The position numbers and the translations under genes are program-made. From Aurantimicrobium minutum (GTDB lineage: Bacteria; Actinomycetota; Actinomycetes; Actinomycetales; Microbacteriaceae): a stretch of 64,000 nt of DNA. This document shows, one piece after another, positions 43,375 through 50,827 of this stretch. The stretch is taken from contig NZ_JARXXU010000001.1 in the NCBI RefSeq assembly GCF_029894165.1, positions 744,001 through 808,000 of the forward strand. Direction: 5' to 3'. Under the pieces are notes generated by a model. The model searched no databases. It was not told the DNA's origin and was given only the letters and a program-made list of their open reading frames with translations. Positions within the stretch are counted from its first letter, which is position 1. Each line of letters starts with the position of its first letter.

Positions 43375-46029
43375 GTGATAATCACAGCAGCTGTGACACC
43401 CGCTAAGAGCGCTCCGTTTGTCTTGGAAACACTTGAGCTTGATGATCTTCGTGATGATGAAGTTCTAGTCCAAATGGTGGCATCGGGTGTGTGTCACACC
43501 GATGCCAACGTCAGAGAACAATATCTCCCTACCCCGCTTCCTGCGGTGCTTGGGCACGAAGGTTCGGGGGTTGTCAAGGCCATCGGTTCCGCTGTTCGTT
43601 CCGTAAAAATTGGCGACCATGTTCTGCTCTCCGTCAATTCATGCGGTTCCTGTGAACAATGTTTGAAGGGTAATTCGGCATACTGCCTGGAGCTCTTCTC
43701 TCGTAATTTCGGTGGTTCACGCCCTGATGGAACAACGTCATTGACTGGTCCGAAGGGAAGAGTCTCTTCTCATTTCTTTGGTCAGTCCTCTTTCGCAACC
43801 TTTTCGAACGTTCCAGAGCGTTGCATCGTTGTTGTGGATAAAGACATAGATCTGAGAAAAGTTGCGCCGCTGGGATGTGGTGTTCAAACCGGTGCGGGCA
43901 CAGTATTCAATGAATTAGTACCCAAACCAGGTTCAACACTGGCGGTGTTTGGCTCTGGTGCAGTTGGGTTCGGCGCGATAATGGCAGCCATAGTTGCCGG
44001 TTGCAAGCAGGTCATTGCTGTGGATATCAATGACAGCCGGTTAGAACTCGCACGCGAGGTGGGTGCTACACACACCATCAATAGTCGGATTGACCCCGTT
44101 CACGATCGCATCATGGACATGACCCACGGCCGAGGCATAGATTTTGCAATCGATACAACTGGACGTCCTGATGTTCTTCGTATTGCTGCTGACTCGCTTG
44201 CTGTAAAGGGAACGGTGGCTCTAGTAGGCGCATCTCCGGCTGGAACTGAAGTTCCCTTTGAAATCGGAGAGTCTCTAATTAAAGGCTGGACTTTCAAGAC
44301 TGTAATTCAGGGCGGTTCTGTGCCACAGAACTTCATACCAGGTCTCATTAATTTGTGGCGCCAAGGGCGCTTTCCCTTCGACAAGCTCATCAAGTTCTAT
44401 GAACTTGCAGATATTAACACCGCGATTCACGATGCGGAAAAAGGCAACACTATCAAGCCAGTCGTTGTCTTTGACCAGGTCAAAACACCACCAGTGGTTT
44501 CTGCACGAGAAGTCACAGAACTCAACGCTTCGGAAACAGAACAAAGAGCTCAAGCAACATACAAAGGAGAAAACATGTCCAAGGCAGCAGTTGCTGACAT
44601 TTTTGGAATTCAGAATGCACAGCACCTCATCGGCGGTGAATGGGTAAGTGGCGGTGTAACCGTTACTTCGACTAACCCTGCAACTGATGAAATATTGGGT
44701 TCCTTCCAAGATGCTGATGACCAGATTGTTGACCAAGCCATCAATTCTGCATTCGACACTTTCCATGCCTCCTCATGGCGCACTGACCGTAACCTTCGTG
44801 CGCGTGCCCTGTGGGATCTCGCTGACGCTTTTGAACGTAATTTCGACCGTCTTGCACTTGCTATCACTACCGAAAACGGTAAGCCACTGCGTGAAGCTCA
44901 ATTCGAAGTTTCACTGTGTGCTCCGAAGCTGCGTTATTACGCCTCGATGGCACTGACTGACCTGGGCACCTCAATGGTGACTCCAACTGGTGACGTTGCA
45001 ATGTCCCTGAAGGAACCAATAGGTGTTGCTGGAATCATCGTTCCGTGGAACTCTCCTGTCATTCTTGCAGTACGTTCTTTTGCTCCCGCTTTAGCTGCGG
45101 GGTGTACCGCAGCAATCAAGATGCCTGGTCAGACTGCACTCACTGGTGCGCTCATGATGGACATCATTTCCAAGGTTGAGTCACTTCCCGCGGGCGTTCT
45201 GAACTTCTTCACCGAGTCTCGTGGAAGTGGTGCGCGCACTCTCGTTTCTTCGCCCAAGACCCCTGTGATTAGCTACACCGGAAGCACACAAGTTGGACGC
45301 CAGATTGGTGCTGCAGCAGGTGGAATGCTCAAGCGTTCTTCACTTGAGTTGGGCGGTAAGACTCCCATGATCGTCTTCTCTGACGCAAACCTGGACGTCG
45401 CAGTGCCAACCTTGACCGCCGGTGTTTCCACCTTTGCGGGTCAGTTCTGCATGACCGGTAGTCGAATCCTTGTTCATGAGGACATCGCAGAGGAGCTCGC
45501 AGATAAGCTATCTGGGTCTCTTTCTAGCCTCAAGCTGGGTGCCGGCGTAGACCCTGAGACCCAACTCGGCCCTTTGATTGATCATGCACAGGTTCAGCGC
45601 CTAAACAACATCATTGATCATGCCAGTGACGCAGATGTCATTCTGCGGGGCGGATACGACGGCCCAGGAGCATTTATGCGTCCGACGATTCTTGGAGTAC
45701 AGGATCTCAACTCTTCGCTTATCCAAGAAGAAATCTTTGGACCAGTTGCTACTTTCGAAACCTTCTCCACGGAAGAGGAAGCAATTGCGCGTGCAAACGC
45801 AACTGAATTTGGGCTCGCAGCATCCGTCTGGACTTCAGATGGTGCGCGTTCGCTCCGTATGTCCAATGCTCTCGAAGCGGGAACAGTCTGGACAAACTCA
45901 TGGGCAGTAGTTCTCGACCAGTTCGAGGAAGGCGGTTTCAAGTCAAGTGGAATTGGCAGACTTAACGGACCTACCGGTCTTGCTGAGTTCCAGGAACACA
46001 AGCACGTCTTCCGCACCGCAGCTTTCTAA
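43375..46029 (+). CDS. Aryl-alcohol dehydrogenase fused in frame to aldehyde dehydrogenase
   Basis: The 884-residue frame encodes two enzymes. Residues 1-368 are a zinc alcohol dehydrogenase of the benzyl-alcohol type. The catalytic site is Cys40 (GVCHTD) and His61-Glu62 (LGHEG), the structural zinc cysteines are 90, 93, 96 and 104, and the NAD motif is FGSGAVGFG. A hydrophilic linker of about 32 residues follows. Residues 401-884 are a full aldehyde dehydrogenase with Glu658 (LELGGK) and Cys692 (GQFCMT). Together they would oxidise a benzyl-type alcohol to the acid, channelling the aldehyde. Met401 has its own AAGGAG site, so the second enzyme may also be made alone. The start is GTG 43375. 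Confidence 0.88.
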   Translation: MIITAAVTPAKSAPFVLETLELDDLRDDEVLVQMVASGVCHTDANVREQYLPTPLPAVLGHEGSGVVKAIGSAVRSVKIGDHVLLSVNSCGSCEQCLKGNSAYCLELFSRNFGGSRPDGTTSLTGPKGRVSSHFFGQSSFATFSNVPERCIVVVDKDIDLRKVAPLGCGVQTGAGTVFNELVPKPGSTLAVFGSGAVGFGAIMAAIVAGCKQVIAVDINDSRLELAREVGATHTINSRIDPVHDRIMDMTHGRGIDFAIDTTGRPDVLRIAADSLAVKGTVALVGASPAGTEVPFEIGESLIKGWTFKTVIQGGSVPQNFIPGLINLWRQGRFPFDKLIKFYELADINTAIHDAEKGNTIKPVVVFDQVKTPPVVSAREVTELNASETEQRAQATYKGENMSKAAVADIFGIQNAQHLIGGEWVSGGVTVTSTNPATDEILGSFQDADDQIVDQAINSAFDTFHASSWRTDRNLRARALWDLADAFERNFDRLALAITTENGKPLREAQFEVSLCAPKLRYYASMALTDLGTSMVTPTGDVAMSLKEPIGVAGIIVPWNSPVILAVRSFAPALAAGCTAAIKMPGQTALTGALMMDIISKVESLPAGVLNFFTESRGSGARTLVSSPKTPVISYTGSTQVGRQIGAAAGGMLKRSSLELGGKTPMIVFSDANLDVAVPTLTAGVSTFAGQFCMTGSRILVHEDIAEELADKLSGSLSSLKLGAGVDPETQLGPLIDHAQVQRLNNIIDHASDADVILRGGYDGPGAFMRPTILGVQDLNSSLIQEEIFGPVATFETFSTEEEAIARANATEFGLAASVWTSDGARSLRMSNALEAGTVWTNSWAVVLDQFEEGGFKSSGIGRLNGPTGLAEFQEHKHVFRTAAF
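44564..44577 (+). promoter_or_regulatory. Internal ribosome site and ATG inside the dehydrogenase fusion
   Basis: AAGGAG at 44564-44569 lies five bases before ATG 44575, which is in frame with the upstream enzyme and begins a complete 484-residue aldehyde dehydrogenase (44575-46029). This is the arrangement expected of two ordinary adjacent genes in which the first has lost its stop codon. Confidence 0.7.
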
Positions 46030-46089
46030 GCTGTCCACACAGACCAGGCCTCAACGATGAGGCAGGGAACACCAAGAAAAGGAATAAAC

Positions 46090-47391
46090 ATGAAAATGCG
46101 ATTTACCTGGCGTAAACTTGCAGCCGTTGCGGTTGCCGGTAGCACGCTCATCGCCTTGAGCGGCTGTTCTGGCTCGCTCGGTGGCGACACGTCAACAAGC
46201 AATGGCGATGTCATCAAGATTGGCTACGTCACTCCTCAGACTGGTGCCCTTGCACCTTTCGGTGAGGCTGACAGTTTTGTTCTTGACAAGATGGCAACCT
46301 ACTTCAAGGAAAATGGCGTCACTCTTGCTGATGGAAGCAAGCACGAAGTCGAAATCATCTCCAAGGACACCCAGTCCGACGCCAAGAGAGCAGCTGACGT
46401 TGCAAGCGAGCTCATCCTGGAGGATCAAGTTAGCTTGATCCTTGTCTCTTCGACTCCAGACACAACCAACCCAGTTTCTGACCAGTGTGAGGCTAACCAG
46501 GTTGTGTGTATCTCCACTGTTGCTCCTTGGCAGGCGTGGTACTTCGGCCGTGGAGCTACTCCCGAACAGGGTTTCAAGTACACCTTCCACTTCTTCTGGG
46601 GTCTGGATGACGTACTTCCTGTTTACTCGGACATCTGGGCACAGGGCGCACCTGGAGACACCAACATCGGTATGTTGTTCCCCAATGACGCTGATGGTTC
46701 CGCATGGCTCGGAGCTGCACCTGGCTTCGCAGAGGGCCTTGGATACACAGTTAACAACCCTGGCGCATTCCCCAATGGCACCACCGACTTCTCCGCTCAG
46801 ATTTCTTCTCTGAAGGAAAACAACGACACTGTGATGTCGACCATCATGATTCCGCCAGACTTCATCACCTTCTGGAAGCAGGCTGTTCAGCAGGGTTACA
46901 ACCCAAAGGTTGCAACAGTTGCAAAGGCAATCCTGTTCCCCTCGGTACTTGAGTCGATGGGTAACCTCGGTAACAACCTCTCCACCGAAATCTGGTGGGC
47001 ACCAACCTACCCATTCTCGAGCAGCTTGACAGGTCAGTCCAGTGCTGACTTCGCAGCGTCGTTCGAAAAGGAAACAGGTCAGCAGTGGACACAACCTCTT
47101 GGTTTTGCAGAGGCACTGTTCGAGGTTGCTAACGCAGCCCTAGCAAAGTCCGCAAGCGCAAGCTCAGACGACATTGCAAAGGCTATGTCTACTCTTCAGG
47201 TTGACACCATGGTTGGCCCTCTCGACTGGGCAGCTGGTCCTGTTCCTGGCGTCGCAGTATCGCCAGTAGTTGGTGGCCAGTGGCGTCTCACCGGTGAGAG
47301 CAAGTACGAGCTCGTAATCGTCTCGAACAAGCAGCACCCGGAGATCCCAACCGGTGGCTCTGTAGAGCCAATTGATTGGCCTAAGCAGTAA
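46090..47391 (+). CDS. ABC substrate-binding lipoprotein, aromatic/branched-chain type (copy 1)
   Basis: The 433-residue lipoprotein has a signal with lipobox LSGC and the type I periplasmic binding fold (Peripla_BP_6). Segments include KIGYVTPQTGALAPFGE, SKDTQSDAKRAADVASELI and NNPGAFPNGTTDFSAQIS. It is very like the protein at 48.1 kb over its whole length, and both end IDWPKQ. Such proteins with LivFGHM take up amino acids or aromatic acids. ATG 46090 has AAAGGAATAAAC; the open frame begins 11 codons earlier. It sits 60 bases after the dehydrogenase fusion, behind a small GCCTC/GAGGC hairpin (46048-46063). Confidence 0.9.
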   Translation: MKMRFTWRKLAAVAVAGSTLIALSGCSGSLGGDTSTSNGDVIKIGYVTPQTGALAPFGEADSFVLDKMATYFKENGVTLADGSKHEVEIISKDTQSDAKRAADVASELILEDQVSLILVSSTPDTTNPVSDQCEANQVVCISTVAPWQAWYFGRGATPEQGFKYTFHFFWGLDDVLPVYSDIWAQGAPGDTNIGMLFPNDADGSAWLGAAPGFAEGLGYTVNNPGAFPNGTTDFSAQISSLKENNDTVMSTIMIPPDFITFWKQAVQQGYNPKVATVAKAILFPSVLESMGNLGNNLSTEIWWAPTYPFSSSLTGQSSADFAASFEKETGQQWTQPLGFAEALFEVANAALAKSASASSDDIAKAMSTLQVDTMVGPLDWAAGPVPGVAVSPVVGGQWRLTGESKYELVIVSNKQHPEIPTGGSVEPIDWPKQ

Positions 47392-47399
47392 CAACGCAC

Positions 47400-47436
47400 A
47401 AGACATCCCTCTTTCTCTATAGGGCAAAATGTCTTT
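47400..47436 (+). terminator. Terminator after binding-protein copy 1
   Basis: AAGACAT-CCCT pairs with AGGG-(CAAA)-ATGTCTT, an interrupted stem ending in TTT, nine bases after the stop. It should separate copy 1 from the genes downstream. Confidence 0.6.
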
Positions 47437-47479
47437 GATTGTGTCTTCCTGGGGAGATACTTCCCAGGAAGACACAATC
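47437..47479 (+). repeat. 17-bp perfect inverted repeat at the edge of the livG remnant
   Basis: Bases 47437-47453 pair perfectly with 47463-47479 around a nine-base loop. The inner part (CCTGGGG..TTCCCAGG) corresponds to a shorter palindrome inside the coding sequence of intact livG at 49520-49545. It may act as a second terminator. Confidence 0.7.
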
Positions 47480-47570
47480 ATCCTCGAGGGTGGTGGCATT
47501 AACTCGAAGTGGTGGGGAAAACAGTTACGCAAGCCCATCGCCTCCAGCTCGAAACAAGCAGACTTGGAAC
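47440..47570 (+). pseudogene. Decayed fragment of a livG-type ABC ATPase gene
   Basis: Bases 47465-47549 align without gaps to 49542-49626 inside intact livG, with about 54 of 85 positions identical by hand count. In one frame the fragment reads TSQEDTIILEGGGINSK against TSPQEGKILLEGVDITSK of LivG. The Walker A region and the rest of the gene are missing and no good start exists. It follows binding-protein copy 1 just as livG follows copy 2, so it is most simply the relic of a duplicated cassette. The outer limits are approximate. Confidence 0.7.
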
Positions 47571-47746
47571 TCTTGAAATTCCAGATGTACTTTTTGTTTG
47601 TTGATAGAAAAAAACCCAGTTCAAATCAGAAATGTGGGATGGCAAGAAAGCCGAAACGAATTCGAGATTGATATTAATAAGTGACTAAATATCGTGGCTC
47701 GTTTCCAAATCGTTATTCAATCCGAGATTCAAACACCCCTTTCGCG

Positions 47747-47776
47747 TTGACGACTTTCTTATCTAAGTGCTACAAA
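47747..47776 (+). promoter_or_regulatory. Sigma-70-like promoter upstream of the second binding-protein operon
   Basis: TTGACG (47747-47752) and TACAAA (47771-47776) are separated by 18 bp. The remainder of the 684-bp gap between the two binding-protein genes holds the livG remnant, AATCGTTA motifs at 47708 and 47778, a small ORF and a hairpin. Confidence 0.4.
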
Positions 47777-47839
47777 TAATCGTTAGCTTGCAAAAATCTG
47801 TAACGCTTATTCCCACAATCGCAATGAAGCGGAGTGAAC

Positions 47840-48013
47840 ATGACATTCATGGCACACGAAGAGCCCCTGTGTTACAAGCAGGTCTCCTCAGGTCGCCGTG
47901 AATTCGTTCAGGCACAAGTGGTTGAATTCGCGATCGACGAAGCTACTAGCCTGGACCCTCATAGAACGGTTCGTTTCGCAAACCTACTTGCTGGGTTTAC
48001 CGTCGCCACCTAA
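47840..48013 (+). CDS. Small ORF of 57 codons upstream of the second binding protein
   Basis: ATG 47840 has a good AGCGGAGTGAAC ribosome site and a stop at 48011. The 57-residue product (starting MTFMAHEEPLCYK, ending LLAGFTVAT) is soluble-looking and matches no family I know. A hairpin lies four bases after its stop and the binding-protein gene starts 62 bases later. It could be a small protein, a leader peptide, or the relic of a lost gene. Its ribosome-site region resembles that of the dehydrogenase fusion (GCAA-GAAGCGGAG in both). Confidence 0.35.
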   Translation: MTFMAHEEPLCYKQVSSGRREFVQAQVVEFAIDEATSLDPHRTVRFANLLAGFTVAT

Positions 48014-48016
48014 GTT

Positions 48017-48040
48017 TCCGCGCCCCTTCCGGGGCACGGA
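48017..48040 (+). terminator. Hairpin between the small ORF and the binding-protein gene
   Basis: TCCG-C-GCCCC pairs with GGGGC-A-CGGA around a TTCC loop, ten positions with one mismatch. There is no U-run, so an attenuator or RNA-stabilising role is as likely as termination. Confidence 0.45.
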
Positions 48041-48075
48041 GAAACCAAGAGAGAATTATCGAAAGGGAAAACGCA

Positions 48076-49371
48076 ATGAAGCTTTTTTCGGGGCGTAAGG
48101 TTGCAGCAATCGCTGTAGCTGGTGCCACTGTAATCGCATTGAGCGGCTGTTCAGGCTCGCTCGGTGGCGACAGCTCAGGCGGTTCGGGCGACGTTATCAA
48201 GATTGGTTACGTCACTCCAGAAACCGGTGCACTTTCTGCATTCAGCGAGTCTGACGACTTCGTTCTGGAGCAGATGACTGCATACTTCGACGAGAACGGC
48301 ATCACCCTTGCTGATGGCAGCAAGCACGATGTTGAAATCATCAAGAAGGACACCCAGTCTGACTCCAAGCGTGCTGCTGACGTAGCAAGCGAGCTCATCC
48401 TCAAGGATGAGGTCAACATGATCCTTGTTTCTTCTACTCCAGAAACGAACAACCCTGTTTCTGACCAGTGTGAAGCTAACCAGGTTGTGTGTGTTTCGAC
48501 TGTTGCTCCATGGCAGACCTGGTACTTCGGTCGTGCACTGGACAAGACTCCTTCTAAGTACACCTTCCACTTCTTCTGGGGCCTGGACAACGTCCTCCCC
48601 ATCTACGCTGACATCTGGGAGAAGGCTGCACCCGGTGAGACCAACCTCGGCGCACTGTTCCCCAACGATGGTGACGGTGAAGCATGGGCTGGCGCAGTTC
48701 CTCCCTTCGCAGAATCAGAGGGCTACACTGTCAACAACCCCGGTGCATTCCCCAACGGAACCACCGACTTCTCCGCTCAGATTGCTTCTCTGAAGAGCAA
48801 CAACGACAGCGCTCTGGTATCCATCATGGTTCCACCAGACTTCATCACCTTCTGGAAGCAGGCTGTTCAGCAGGGTTACAACCCCAAGGTTGCAACCGTT
48901 GCAAAGGCAATCGAGTTCCCTTCAGTTCTTGAAGCTCTGGGTAACCTCGGTAACAACCTCTGCACCGAAATCTGGTGGTCGCCACAGTACCCCTTCTCCA
49001 GCAGCCTGACCGGTGACTCGAGCGCCGACTTCGCAGCAGCTTACGAAGAGTACTCTGGCAAGCAGTGGACCATGCCCCTCGGTTTCGCTGAAGCACTGTT
49101 CGAGGTTGCTAACGCAGCATTCTCAGCATCGAAGAGCACCAGCTCTGAAGATCTCGCAGCTGCAATGTCTACCCTCAACGTAGACACCATCGTGGGTAAC
49201 CTCGACTGGGCTAACGGTCCAGTTCCTGGTGTCGCTGTATCGCCTGTAACCGGTGGTCAGTGGCGTCTGGTTGGCGACGCTAAGTACGAAATTGAAATCG
49301 TATCTAACGTTGGCTTCGAAGAGATTCCAACCACCAGCGAGGTCGAAGCAATCGATTGGCCTAAGCAGTAA
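48076..49371 (+). CDS. ABC substrate-binding lipoprotein, aromatic/branched-chain type (copy 2)
   Basis: The 431-residue lipoprotein has signal and lipobox LSGC, then the type I binding fold with KIGYVTPETGALSAF and KKDTQSDSKRAADVASELI. It is a near duplicate of the protein at 46.1 kb. Differences cluster in the first third and around residues 150-200, where ligand contacts may lie. Its TAA overlaps the livG ATG by one base, so it is the first gene of the complete transporter operon. Codon use is biased, suggesting high expression. GAAAGGGAAAACGCA is the ribosome site. Confidence 0.92.
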   Translation: MKLFSGRKVAAIAVAGATVIALSGCSGSLGGDSSGGSGDVIKIGYVTPETGALSAFSESDDFVLEQMTAYFDENGITLADGSKHDVEIIKKDTQSDSKRAADVASELILKDEVNMILVSSTPETNNPVSDQCEANQVVCVSTVAPWQTWYFGRALDKTPSKYTFHFFWGLDNVLPIYADIWEKAAPGETNLGALFPNDGDGEAWAGAVPPFAESEGYTVNNPGAFPNGTTDFSAQIASLKSNNDSALVSIMVPPDFITFWKQAVQQGYNPKVATVAKAIEFPSVLEALGNLGNNLCTEIWWSPQYPFSSSLTGDSSADFAAAYEEYSGKQWTMPLGFAEALFEVANAAFSASKSTSSEDLAAAMSTLNVDTIVGNLDWANGPVPGVAVSPVTGGQWRLVGDAKYEIEIVSNVGFEEIPTTSEVEAIDWPKQ

Positions 49372-50135
49372 TGGGCGCCGAGCTTCTCGCCGCGAAGGGA
49401 ATTAATGTTCGATTCGGGCGCTTACAAGTACTCGTCGACCTTGATTTGACTGTAAACCGTGGCGAGTTGCTCGGCATCATCGGTCCTAACGGGGCCGGTA
49501 AGTCAACACTCTTGTCCGTCCTGGGGGGAACTACTTCCCCCCAGGAAGGCAAGATCCTTCTCGAAGGTGTGGATATCACCTCGAAGCGATCGAGCTGGCG
49601 TTCACGTCAAGGCATTGCGACCAGCTACCAGATCCCTCGCCCCTTCCTCGGAATGTCGGTGTATGAGAACGCACTTGTTGCGGCTCAGTTCGCCGGTAAT
49701 CTCCGGGGTAAAGAAGCCCAGCAGGCAGCACTCGAAGCTATCTCGCTGGCCAAGCTCGATGGTCTGGCAGATGTCCAGGCTAAGAACCTGCGTCTTCTTG
49801 ACCGAAAGCGTCTCGAAGTCGCACGTGCTCTGGCGTCCAAGCCACGCATCATGCTCCTCGATGAGATCGCGGGCGGTCTGACCGAGAGCGAAGTGCCTGA
49901 ACTTCTGGACTTGGTCCGTGGAGTTCTGGATTCCGGTGTGACCGTGGTGTGGATCGAGCACGTTGTGCACGCACTTGTTTCTGTTGCGACGCGTATGGTC
50001 TGCCTGACCTATGGCAGCATCCTCGCCGAGGGTAACCCTCACGATGTGCTCGCGTCGCCAGAAGTCCGTCAGGTCTACCTCGGTATTGAACCTGATGAAG
50101 AAATTCTTGATGTTGATGGAGCGGACGCGAAATGA
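49371..50135 (+). CDS. livG: Branched-chain/aromatic ABC transporter ATPase LivG
   Basis: The 254-residue ATPase has Walker A GPNGAGKST near residue 38, Walker B IMLLDEIAGGL and a C-terminal LivG-type tail. The signature motif is degenerate: LRLLDRKRLEVARAL stands where LSGGQ is usual, a known variation in LivG-like proteins. A perfect 11-bp palindrome (49520-49530 with 49535-49545) lies in the coding sequence just after Walker A. The start overlaps the binding-protein stop, and the stop overlaps livF. Confidence 0.92.
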   Translation: MGAELLAAKGINVRFGRLQVLVDLDLTVNRGELLGIIGPNGAGKSTLLSVLGGTTSPQEGKILLEGVDITSKRSSWRSRQGIATSYQIPRPFLGMSVYENALVAAQFAGNLRGKEAQQAALEAISLAKLDGLADVQAKNLRLLDRKRLEVARALASKPRIMLLDEIAGGLTESEVPELLDLVRGVLDSGVTVVWIEHVVHALVSVATRMVCLTYGSILAEGNPHDVLASPEVRQVYLGIEPDEEILDVDGADAK

Positions 50136-50827
50136 GCTTTGTAGTCAACGACCTCTCAGCCGGCTATGGCCAGCTGACGGCTCTGCGGAATATTTCGTTC
50201 AGCATAGAGCCCGGTGAAATCCTGGCTGTGATCGGTGCCAATGGTGCTGGTAAGTCGACTCTTCTCAAGACCATCGCGGGACAACTTACGGCCCTCACCG
50301 GCTCGGTTGTTATCGATGGGGAAGATGTCACCAAGGAATCAGCTAATGCGCGCGCCCGTCGCGGAATCTTGATGGTTCCGGAAGGACGTCGCTTGTTCCC
50401 TTCGCTGACGGTGAAGGAAAACCTGCAGCTTGGTACTGCGACCGGTCGCGAAGGCGAGTGGAACTTGGACACTGTGTGTGAACTGTTCCCGCTGGTTGCC
50501 GAGCGTTTGAACCGTCGCGCGGGACAGATGTCCGGTGGTGAGCAGCAAGCTACCGCTATTGCACGCGCATTGGTCGGAAACCCCGAAGTGCTGATGCTCG
50601 ATGAGATCAGCCTGGGACTTGCACCCGCCATTGTGGTGGAGCTCTATGACCGCCTGGGTGAAATTACCAAGCGTGGCACCACCGTCATCCTGGTTGAGCA
50701 GGACGTGAAGCGAGCTGTCTCTGTGGCAGACCAGGTTCACTGCTTGCTCGAGGGACAGACGTCATTGTCTGGACGTAACTTGGATGTCGCAGAAATTGCG
50801 GCCGCATACTTTGGAACGGGGCACTAA
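50132..50827 (+). CDS. livF: Branched-chain/aromatic ABC transporter ATPase LivF
   Basis: The 231-residue ATPase has Walker A GANGAGKST, the canonical signature MSGGEQQATAIARAL, Walker B VLMLDEISLGLAP and the LivF-type GRRLFPSLTV stretch. It works with LivG as the ATPase pair of a type I importer. A four-base overlap with livG and a one-base overlap with livH show tight coupling. Confidence 0.94.
   Translation: MSFVVNDLSAGYGQLTALRNISFSIEPGEILAVIGANGAGKSTLLKTIAGQLTALTGSVVIDGEDVTKESANARARRGILMVPEGRRLFPSLTVKENLQLGTATGREGEWNLDTVCELFPLVAERLNRRAGQMSGGEQQATAIARALVGNPEVLMLDEISLGLAPAIVVELYDRLGEITKRGTTVILVEQDVKRAVSVADQVHCLLEGQTSLSGRNLDVAEIAAAYFGTGH

Noticed and set aside
47429-47671. An 80-codon plus-strand frame in the gap between the two binding-protein genes.
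   Set aside because: No ribosome site, and its first part is the decayed livG fragment; treated as a pseudogene rather than a working gene.
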